Assembly: GCA_036244855.1 (NCBI GenBank)
Contig: BQKZ01004508.1
Span: forward strand, 2,651-20,493
Reading direction: 5' to 3'
Source of the DNA: Temnopleurus reevesii
Lineage: Eukaryota; Echinodermata; Echinoidea; Temnopleuroida; Temnopleuridae
Length of the DNA: 17,843 bases
Below are positions 1 through 17,843 of this stretch, piece after piece (the first letter of the stretch is position 1; each line of letters starts with the position of its first letter). Under the pieces are notes generated by a model. The model saw only the letters and a program-made list of their open reading frames with translations, searched no databases and was not told the DNA's origin. The translations under genes and the position numbers were made by a program.

Positions 1-535
1 AAATAATGACACCTCATTTGTTTTGTTTCTACAGGTAGTCATATTTCATAGCTGAGTAATTTCCTTTGAACGGTTCAGAGATATGCAAGCAAAACTCGCA
101 AAATATGTGATAGATTTTATTGCAGTCTCACAAATTTGATGTTGATCACAACAATTCATTACATTCTAATCATATTAACTCATTCATGAATTCTCTCTGC
201 TGTCACATCCATTTCATCCTTTCAAATACAGTAAATAAATTACGGATTACGCAACTTTTGATCTCATATCTTTGAGCCTTTCATAGCTCCTCAACTATGG
301 AATGACATACACTGTATGGAAACAAATATGGTGTCATTCTTTAGATAAATTAATATTCCTTTCAGTGACGTGACTAAATTTGGAAATACATTTCCCATAA
401 TTTTGCTATATGCCTGTGGACCTAAATTCCCCCAAAAATTTAAAACGTACCAAACAGGTGTTTTTTGCGATATCATACTTTTTAAATCTGAGAGTGCACA
501 CATTGCCTTACTCGCAAGTCTATGGCGGTGGATTG

Positions 536-598
536 AGGTCCCCACTGCATGCACTGCCTGAATAAAGCGATACTGTGCAAAGTGCATGCAGGGGACCT
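536..598. repeat. Foldback with about 18-20-bp arms
   Basis: The left arm 536-555 (AGGTCCCCACTGCATGCACT) pairs with the right arm 581-598 (AGTGCATGCAGGGGACCT) across a 25-nt loop, with one 2-nt bulge. It may be the core of a small inverted-repeat element or a structured transcript. Flanks beyond the arms do not pair. Confidence 0.6.
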
Positions 599-668
599 AA
601 ACTACGATTAAGCCGTTTATTTTTCAAGTAAATTGTAAAGCAGAGTACTGTGGAAGCATTGTGGATTG

Positions 669-850
669 ATTTATTCTGACTCTCACCTTCCAACAAGAGG
701 GTATCTGGTTCAAATTCATGCAAGATATGAATTACTCTCACAAAGAAATTCATCTACACTGTGCTACACTGTACACAGGTGCAACCCAGTAGGAAAACAT
801 CATGTCTATAGTAGGTCTAACATTGAGCATCTTCCTGAAGTGCCCCTTGC
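669..850 (+). mobile_element. Decayed tRNA-derived SINE, copy A
   Basis: It shares its layout with the SINE at 2108-2390: TTCTGACT, a CTTTCCAAC/CTTCCAACAAGAGGGT block, a B-box-like GGTTCAAATTC at about 707, then CACTGTGCTACACT, CACAGGTG and ACCCAGTAGGAA. It is diverged, and no clear AAGCGCTA tail or ATT-rich end is present, so it is probably 3' truncated or heavily mutated. Confidence 0.6.
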
Positions 851-1724
851 ACATATACATTGCATGCATGCAAAGCTTTGATCCAAAGTCTGTACATTCT
901 TAAAGTGCCTTAACATTAGGTGTATAAGATGCATTATAGTGTCGTGTATCAATTACTGGTCAAAGTAATGTTGTAACGTCAAATAATAATGACAGTGACC
1001 ATTGCCAAAGTCAAACTTGCACAAGTTGATTAGTTACTGAAGTCGAAGGCCTTCTTCTTAATTAAAGCTCAATGGCACGCTTAGTCAATAATGAGTATAT
1101 GTGCCAAAGGTCTTCTCTATACCTTTTCTATCATCATATTGCTTTCACCCCTAATAAGTAAAATATTCTCAAAGTTAAGGTTATTTCTTCAGCCGCCACC
1201 AAACTATACAACGTATCCAGACAAGGTTGACTGTATAATGATGGTGATGGTGCTGCTGCATGCTGTCAATGATGGCGGTTACAAATATGATGATAATGAC
1301 GAGGATGATGATAGTGATTGCAGTGCAGTGTTTGGAAGTGAACATTAGTGTAATTATGCGTTCTTATAGTTGCTCAATCCCAAGATTCTAGACCAATCAG
1401 AAGTCTTTGCATTTACGTTAATCCCGAGATTCCAGAAATCTTCCCAGCAAAATCCCAAGATGAGTGGATCACATTCAGATGGGACACTGACAAAGGTCAA
1501 TTTCAGCCATCTGGGTAAACAATGGCTACGGGTGACATGTATTATCAACTAACTTTCTAAACTAAACTAAATTATCCCCATCAAACCTGGCCTACACTCG
1601 CATGGAGTTAATTTGCAGGATAATACATGAAATAGCACACTATTTGGCGGATAACTAGATATTAAACTAAACCTGTTCAAAGGTGACTTAGAATTGTGAA
1701 TCTCAATGTTCTGCCCATGAAATA

Positions 1725-1897
1725 CAGTCAACCTTGCCTAAGTCAACCTCGCATAAGTCAAATAATTGACAGAGTCAATGGTGATAACTCTTTTTTTTTT
1801 TAATATTCTATTGTTTTTATCCCTCATGCATCAAATTTTCTTTAAGTCAAAGCTATTTCTTCAATCCAATCAGATTCGAATTAGGCAAGGTTTACTG
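1725..1897. mobile_element. MITE, 173 bp, TA target site, Tc1/mariner-pogo type
   Basis: The ends read CAGTCAACCTTGCCTAAGTC at the left, and CAGTAAACCTTGCCTAATTC as the reverse complement of the right end. Each is flanked by TA (1723-1724 and 1898-1899). There is no coding capacity. CAGT ends, a TA target and this length fit non-autonomous Tc1/mariner/pogo elements. It also holds an 11-T run at 1791-1801. Confidence 0.75.
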
Positions 1898-2107
1898 TAG
1901 TGAGTAAATTTCCTCTGTACTTCAAACAATCTTACTGGCCAATTTGTATCATAAAAATAGTATGATACCATACAATTCCAAACCTTTGAATAATGCATCA
2001 CCCCTTTAGTGAGTTCATAAATGACCTTGATGCGTATCTTCACATTATAAACCAGAAGAAAATCTATCTCAGTTCCTAATTCATCTGTATTAACAGAGCC
2101 TCATTAT

Positions 2108-2390
2108 GGTGGGGTGGTTCTGACTTTCCAACCAGAGGGTCGGTGATTAAATCGACCCATTACATTAATTTCCTTCAACAAGAAATGTATTCACAATGTG
2201 CTGCACTCAATCCAGGTGAGGTGAATGGGTACCAGTAGGAAGAAATTCCTTGAATGCAGTAAGCACCATATGGAAGCCTTGCTATAGCTAGGTACTTATG
2301 CACAGAGCACTTAGATACAATTTGAATTAAGCGCTACATAAATGTTGTGTACTATTATCATTGTTATTGTTATTATTATTATTATCATCA
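2108..2390 (+). mobile_element. tRNA-derived SINE, copy B, with AAGCGCTACATAAAT tail and ATT/ATC run
   Basis: A degenerate tRNA-like head (GGTGGTTCTGACTTTCCAAC, then a diverged B box near GTGATTAAATCGACC) is followed by a body with TGCACTCAATCCAGGTGAGG and GGGTACCAGTAGGAAG. The 3' tail has AATTAAGCGCTACATAAAT and then TTATTATTATTATCATCATC. The same body and tail layout is one I associate with SINEs common in sea urchin genomes. The tail runs straight into the NSMAF stop codon. Confidence 0.75.
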
Positions 2391-13028
<10,638 letters not shown>

Positions 13029-14065
13029 CTGAAAACGGAGAGAAAAAAATATTGTGTACAAACTGTTAATTGTCAATATTATAGACATAAATCCTAAACA
13101 AGACAAAAAATAAAATACATCATAGAGTGTAGTTGGTACAATATACATTAAAAAAGGACTATAAGATTGAACAGGAGAATGCAAATGTTTTGCACCTTAA
13201 TTATTCATAATTTCAACAAGTTTCATTGTTCAACTGTTAATTAATTCATTTCTCCATAAAGTCTTTGCAACATATTCTTGCAACGATCCTGCAAAACATC
13301 ACTCACTATACACACACAATGTGGCATACAAATGAGAATAAAATAAATTGGTGAAAATTATTGGCAAAATTCTATATAAAGTATATGCTGGCTTGTAAAA
13401 AAAATGTGTTCAGTTTCACTCAAGAAATATTTGGATATACATACAAATATCCATGGTTTGTAAACCTCAGGCTACATTTAAGTCAAAATTAGAAGCAGGA
13501 TTTAAATTTTGAACAGGCCGAGCTAAATAAAAAAAAGCTCAGGCTAGGTTTAAGTCAAATCTAATATCCTTCTGGTAGTTATCGATTAGAGAAAGAAGAC
13601 AAGACCAAACGAACATTGGTGTGAATCATTTTGTGTTTTTCTATGCAGCTAGATCTGATGAAGTTCCATGATTATCATTTAAGGCCAAGAAAAAATGGAT
13701 TGCCAAAGACAAAAAGAAATAAACCAGAGTATGCAAACTTTGGGCTGCCCTCCACTGCCAGACCCTCTAAAAATGGCCTCAAAAGAATTTTTTCTTTGTT
13801 TGTTACTTTTACCATGAATAAAAGAATACATCCTGAAGAGTAATTTTCAGGAATAGTTTAACTTTTTACTCCTTTCTATCACAAGAAATATGTTGCAATT
13901 GATTAAACAAACAAAGAAGGACTTTTCAGATTTACCCTTTAAAAAAAAAACGTACTCATTAGACAATCAAACACATATTTTGGTGTCCTGATAATGTGCT
14001 CTGTTTTTCTATACATTTTCATACAAAACGTTTGGCACATATATTTTCTAAAGCAAAAAGTAAAG

Positions 14066-14294
14066 TTTGGTGCAATATCATGAAAATTTATTTTGGGTAA
14101 TTACAACACACAAAGATAATCTTTCCAGTCTGATAACAATAAACTGAAACTATACCCCAACAACTACAGAGCATGAATAGTTTACTAACCCATACAGTAC
14201 CAGGATATTATTTAATTGCTTGTCTTTCATATTTATTCCTGCTCTTCCTGTGGCCCTTGGCAGCAAAGTGGAGCTAAAACCATACAATCGTTGC
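14066..14294. repeat. 230-bp direct repeat, copy 1, ending at an N
   Basis: It is co-linear with 14470-14698. The first 140 bp differ at scattered sites and the last 90 bp or so (from ATATTATTTAATTGCTTGTC to AACCATACAATCGTTG) are identical. The copy stops one base before the N at 14295. Confidence 0.9.
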
Positions 14295-14469
14295 NGTTAT
14301 TTTATTTTGCGATAATTAAGCCATTTCTAGGTCGATTTCATTCAAACAAACTATGAACATACTCTAATTAACTATTGAAAAAATTCATTATGGTAATAAT
14401 TTTACTGCAGCTCGCAAACTAGTTAAATATCTGAAGCGCCCTCCTCCCAAAACTAGTCTTTCCCTTAAA

Positions 14470-14698
14470 GGTTGGTGAAATCTCATGAAAATTTATTTTG
14501 GGTCATTACAACACACAAAGATAATCTCTCCAGTTTGAGAACAATAAACTGAAACTATGTACCCACAACTCCAGAACATGAATAGTTTACTAACCCATAG
14601 CATACCAGGATATTATTTAATTGCTTGTCTTTCATATTTATTCCTGCTCTTCCTGTGGCCCTTGGCAGCAAAGTGGAGCTAAAACCATACAATCGTTG
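14470..14698. repeat. 230-bp direct repeat, copy 2
   Basis: This is the partner of 14066-14294, about 400 bp to the right. It continues without interruption into the purine-rich upstream region of the UGT. Confidence 0.9.
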
Positions 14699-14809
14699 GG
14701 GAGACAGTGAAGAGGAAGAGAGGGGGAGAGGACACTAATGCGCCACTTCCACGAGAGCCTCCTCTGTCTGGTTTCGCACAAAAGGGGGAAGTAAGCGCTC
14801 AGAGCAAGG

Positions 14810-15005
14810 GTGGCATTCAGAGGTCTACCCTCGGAAGCTGAAGGAAGGGGGAAATTCAGCCGGCAATTCAGATCAGGCCAGGCTTGGAAATTCAAGGAAG
14901 GGGCAAATATCGCGGAGCGAGGAGTCTACGGGCGATTCACAGCAGGTCTGACTTTGGAATTTTAAGCGAGAGGAAAAAAGTCTTTGGAGCTGCCTCTGGT
15001 GAAAC
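14810..15005. repeat. Imperfect tandem repeat of about 65 bp upstream of the UGT
   Basis: Three diverged units start near 14812, 14859 and 14928 with GGCATTCAGA, GGCAATTCAGATCAGG and GGCGATTCACAGCAGG. The second and third continue with CTTGGAAATTCAAG and TTTGGAATTTTAAG and then a purine-rich stretch. Function is unknown; it lies about 400-600 bp before the UGT start. Confidence 0.5.
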
Positions 15006-15176
15006 TGAATGAAGGGACAAAAACATTTCAGAGATGAGTCAACAGCAATTTGCAGATCGTCTATAACTTTGAAAGCTGATGGAAAAGATCTTCAGTTGGG
15101 AGAGAAATTATCACTACTTTAAACTTTTTCTGAGTTTCACACTATCATAAATGAGTGCATCGGAATGAGAGTATAC

Positions 15177-15255
15177 CACGCCGTGACTCAGATTTGAATG
15201 ATTGTGGGAGTGTTGGCTCGCTTTACAGCTAGCTAAGTGAACAGCACAGCACGTG
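15177..15255 (+). promoter_or_regulatory. Candidate stress/xenobiotic response motifs upstream of the UGT
   Basis: CACGC (reverse of the AhR core GCGTG) at 15177-15181 is followed two bases later by TGACTCA (AP-1/Maf-type core) at 15184-15190. A CACGTG E-box lies at 15250-15255. All are within about 220 bp of the start codon. These short motifs arise by chance, so this is suggestive only. No convincing TATA box was identified. Confidence 0.25.
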
Positions 15256-15395
15256 TTGTACAGAAGTTAACAATACCTGCACATTTGGAGTACACATTTA
15301 TGGGCGAGGAATAGCCCATATGATTTTATTCACTCATAGTATTTCGAGCAGAATAGCGACTAGATATTTTTGCTGGTTTAAAAATCATCATATAC

Positions 15396-17009
15396 ATGAT
15401 GGAAGTATTTGGATATTGTTTGGAACGCTATTTTCTCCTATTGATGAGCTGTCTTCTTGCTTTCACACAATGCGGTGATGCTGCAAATATACTCATGAAT
15501 GCTATCCTGGGAAAAGGAAGTCATTACTACATCACAGTGGCTATTGGAGAGCAGCTGGTCGATAGAGGACATAATGTGACACATATAGTTAGTGACGCTT
15601 ACTACCAAAAGGCCCTTAGTGGGCAGAGTGCAAACCTTTTCAATTATGAGGTTTTTGACACTGCGATGCCCAATGAAGTTATTTACCAACTCTATGCTAA
15701 TCTAAGCAAAGTAGCATTTTTGTCCTCGCTTGACAAGCAGAACATTGAGATTGAGAGTAAACCTGCATGGCACCGATACCTTGATTGCCAGGCAGTACTA
15801 AACGACCAAGATCTTCTGGAGAGGATTCGCAGAGCAAATTATTCCTTGATTATTTATGACATGCTATGGCCTTGCCTCCCGATCATCTCCAAAATGCTAG
15901 ATATACCTATCGTAGGGATTATTTCCTTCCCTAATCCTTGCCTTGAAACGGAGATAGCCGGATCCAATTTTAATCCCTCTTACGTACCCTGCAACGGTAT
16001 AGGCTTTACGAACAAGATGAATTTTGTGCAACGATTTGTGAATACGTTTCTCTATGCATTTGTTCCTTGGTTAACGACTGACAAATACACCTGGTACAAT
16101 GATCTTCTACATGAACATGTGACAAATGATACCACCCAGCTACTAGACGTGGTTCGTGAAACCCAGCTCTTTCTCGCTAACAGCGATTTTGTTGCAGACT
16201 ACCCCTGCGCTTTGGGACCCAACGTGGTTCTCGTCGGTGGCCTGACATCGAAGCCACCGAAAAAGCTTTCGCCCTCACTTGAAAACTTTATGGAAAGTTC
16301 AGGAGACCATGGTGTCATTGTCTGCACATTTGGGTCATTCCTCTCCTCGCAGGATTTATTTGAGTCCAACAGCAAGCTAAGTATCTTTATCTCTGCATTC
16401 GCCAGGCTCCCGCAAAATGTCATCATGCAGCTCGGCCACAAGCCGCTGTTCCCACTGCCGGGGAACGTCAAGATCCTTCCCTGGCTTCCGCAGAACGATC
16501 TCCTAGGGCACCCGAAGACGAAGGCCTTTGTCTTTCCTGGAGGAAATAACGGATTCTACGAAGCAATCTACCACGGCGTACCCACCGTTGTCATGCCTCT
16601 TCGCGGAGACCAGTTTGACGTCGCCGCTCGCGTTACATCGACCGGGATTGGCGTCGTGGTCAACAAGCTGACTGTGACAGAGGAGAGTCTCCATCTTGCG
16701 ATCCATAAAGTCACCAGCACAAGCAAGTTCCGAAACAAAGCAAAGAAGCTCTCAACGATATTCCGCGATCGACCGATGCCTCCCGCCCAGAGAGCTGCAT
16801 TCTGGGTAGAACACGTGATCAAACATGGAGGACATTATCTGCAATCCTCTGTTCGAGATCTGAGCCGCTGGCAGCATATTCTACTCGATGTTTTGTTAGT
16901 CATGTTTACACTGTTTCTTATACTAGGTGTTCTCTTCTACAAATGTAGTTCAAAGCTTCTATGGTACCTCTACAGATGTGTCACAAGAAAGCATTTGAAA
17001 AACAGCTAA
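15396..17009 (+). CDS. UDP-glycosyltransferase (UGT family), intronless, membrane anchored
   Basis: The 537-codon reading frame is within the usual UGT length of about 520-540. Residues 12-26 are hydrophobic and followed by CGDA, a signal peptide to the ER. The acceptor domain has the catalytic His at GSHYY (His43) and its partner Asp at IIYDMLWP (Asp155). The donor domain has CTFGS (310-314) and the signature from WLPQNDLLGHPKTK (363-376) to PLRGDQ (401-406). The normally conserved HGG is PGG (Pro381). C-terminal features are a FWVEHV/RDLSRW stretch, a membrane span at about 494-517 and a short basic tail. N-glycosylation sequons are at Asn60, 102, 148 and 244. The family transfers sugar from UDP-sugar to lipophilic substrates in the ER lumen; the substrate here is unknown. 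The frame opens with two ATGs; the second (15399) has the better context (A at -3, G at +4). Third-position GC rises strongly in the C-terminal half. Confidence 0.95.
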   Translation: MMEVFGYCLERYFLLLMSCLLAFTQCGDAANILMNAILGKGSHYYITVAIGEQLVDRGHNVTHIVSDAYYQKALSGQSANLFNYEVFDTAMPNEVIYQLYANLSKVAFLSSLDKQNIEIESKPAWHRYLDCQAVLNDQDLLERIRRANYSLIIYDMLWPCLPIISKMLDIPIVGIISFPNPCLETEIAGSNFNPSYVPCNGIGFTNKMNFVQRFVNTFLYAFVPWLTTDKYTWYNDLLHEHVTNDTTQLLDVVRETQLFLANSDFVADYPCALGPNVVLVGGLTSKPPKKLSPSLENFMESSGDHGVIVCTFGSFLSSQDLFESNSKLSIFISAFARLPQNVIMQLGHKPLFPLPGNVKILPWLPQNDLLGHPKTKAFVFPGGNNGFYEAIYHGVPTVVMPLRGDQFDVAARVTSTGIGVVVNKLTVTEESLHLAIHKVTSTSKFRNKAKKLSTIFRDRPMPPAQRAAFWVEHVIKHGGHYLQSSVRDLSRWQHILLDVLLVMFTLFLILGVLFYKCSSKLLWYLYRCVTRKHLKNS

Positions 17010-17015
17010 AATAAA
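17010..17015 (+). terminator. Candidate poly(A) signal of the UGT gene
   Basis: AATAAA begins immediately after the TAA stop of the UGT. If used, the 3' UTR would be only about 20-30 nt. No other AATAAA was noticed in the first 300 nt downstream; one occurs at about 17360 in an AT-rich stretch. Confidence 0.45.
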
Positions 17016-17843
17016 TTCAGCTTTAAGAACAGATAAAAGCTGCAGGAGGAAATTTAGATTTCCATCAATGATTGTTTTTTAAAACAGGTGTCATTAATGG
17101 AATAGGAATGGCAATGACTGCTTCTGTTATGAGCAAGAGCTATCAAAATGATACACATGATAATGTGTTGATGGTAAATGCAGTGCAATATCAAATACAC
17201 GACGAGATTAATAGCAATTCATGCGGAATCAAAGCAATAAGTTCATGAGGGGAAAATAACTCCCAAACACCTCTATTCAAATTAATTCTCTTAAAGGGGT
17301 GTTGCAAGAAAGCTAGGATTAACTGCAGATAGCAGTTGATTTTCACTGGTTAATCAGAATAAATTTTGTATGTGCATCTTCATAGAAGCCCTGGCTATAA
17401 GCCAATGAAAATGCATGTTTAAAGTTACGATTGATAAGACATTCATTAGCAATGTGGAGACATAGCCCAGGGCAGTGTTTCACCAAGTCGTTCTTAAAGT
17501 TACGCACGACTTTGCATTCGACTGGTATAAGTTCTTGCGCTGAATGCGCTTAATAATGTGAACCCTTACGCACAAGAAGGGGGTACCAGTCGAACGTAAA
17601 GTCGTGCGTAAAGTCTTTCTTATCTTGGTGAAACTCCGCCCTGTATCAATAGTGAATAAAGGAGATTTGTGAAGGCTGAGGTCTCTGTCTATGATGCATA
17701 GTGGGTGTATGATATCTTCACATTTCCTCATCTACCCTAGATATATCAGATCTAAGTACATTTTATACACAAAGGAAAGAGTACATCCACACGCTGAGAC
17801 AGGGAGATTCAATGTTGCTTCACTCACTGTGAGCAGAAGGAAC
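17016..17843. other. UGT downstream flank, no supported gene
   Basis: The stretch holds the second palindromic element (17467-17643). I saw no coding signal or BEACH exon on either strand. Confidence 0.65.
17467..17643. mobile_element. Palindromic foldback element, copy 2 (177 bp)
   Basis: It is the same family as 10679-10856. GTGTTTCACCAAG at the left mirrors CTTGGTGAAACTCC at the right, TTCGACTGGTATAAGTTCTT mirrors AAGAAGGGGGTACCAGTCGA, and the centre is near AATAATGTGAACCC. The outer ends approach CAGGGC / GCCCTG. Target-site duplications were not clear. Confidence 0.85.

Larger units (their letters stand above)
1..2390. other. Region downstream of NSMAF, no supported gene
   Basis: This stretch holds only short chance reading frames. 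It carries a foldback at 536-598, a decayed SINE (669-850), a GAT-rich simple stretch near 1236-1320, a TA-flanked MITE (1725-1897) and a second SINE (2108-2390). Part of it is presumably the NSMAF 3' UTR on the minus strand, but its end could not be set. Confidence 0.6.
13029..15395. other. Region between the distal NSMAF exon and the UGT start
   Basis: It holds the rest of the distal duplication copy, a 230-bp repeat pair (14066-14294 and 14470-14698), the N at 14295, and a GC-richer, purine-rich stretch (about 14700-15000) that may belong to the UGT promoter or 5' UTR. No BEACH exon on the minus strand was recognised here. Confidence 0.65.

Noticed and set aside
13631..13843. 70-codon plus-strand frame
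   Set aside because: It lies inside duplicated intron sequence whose other copy (about 11900-12120) is not open in the same way, so it is a chance frame.
14638..14895. 85-codon minus-strand frame upstream of the UGT
   Set aside because: It begins in the 230-bp repeat and continues through purine-rich repeats; composition is biased and it shows no domain or splice context.
16199..16822. Three minus-strand frames inside the UGT
   Set aside because: They are shadows of the UGT coding strand in its GC-rich part, with no domain content.

Overview
The window reads as animal nuclear DNA, most likely from an echinoderm such as a sea urchin or sea star. The coding sequence is split by GT-AG introns, most introns are long and AT-rich, and they are dense with microsatellites, tRNA-derived SINEs and short inverted-repeat DNA elements of kinds I associate with echinoderm genomes. 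The species call is inference from repeat style. Two single N characters (12438 and 14295) mark ambiguous bases or assembly joins.

Gene 1 is the 3' half of NSMAF (FAN, factor associated with neutral sphingomyelinase activation) on the minus strand, transcribed right to left from about 13028 to a stop at 2391. Ten coding exons were assembled by hand. Their phases chain without a break for about 430 codons: the end of the BEACH domain, a Ser/Pro-rich linker, and a complete set of seven WD40 repeats. The 5' half of the gene (GRAM/PH-like region and most of BEACH) was not found in the window.

Gene 2 is a UDP-glycosyltransferase on the plus strand (15396-17009), an intact 537-codon single-exon reading frame. 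It has a signal peptide, the catalytic His/Asp pair, a sugar-donor signature in which the usual HGG has become PGG, and a C-terminal membrane anchor. If NSMAF continues beyond the right edge, this gene sits antisense inside an NSMAF intron.

Layout: 1-2390 is the region downstream of NSMAF, with SINE copies and a TA-flanked MITE. 2391-13028 holds NSMAF exons and introns. The introns contain a 510-bp element flanked by TTAA, a tandem array of decayed copies of the fifth-WD40 exon (4058-5110), long ATC and TAC microsatellites, a MITE inserted at a splice donor (7657-7831), a reverse-orientation SINE, and a 178-bp palindromic element. 11040-14065 is a diverged tandem duplication that doubles a 43-nt BEACH exon and carries broken copies of the next exon. 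14066-15395 holds a second short duplication and the GC-rich upstream region of the UGT. 17010-17843 holds the UGT 3' flank and a second copy of the palindromic element.

The two genes have no obvious shared pathway. NSMAF is a signalling scaffold linking TNF receptor to sphingomyelin turnover; the UGT is an ER conjugating enzyme. The main points of interest are repeated exon duplication within NSMAF, mobile elements lying exactly at NSMAF gene boundaries, and the unusual donor-binding motif and split base composition of the UGT.
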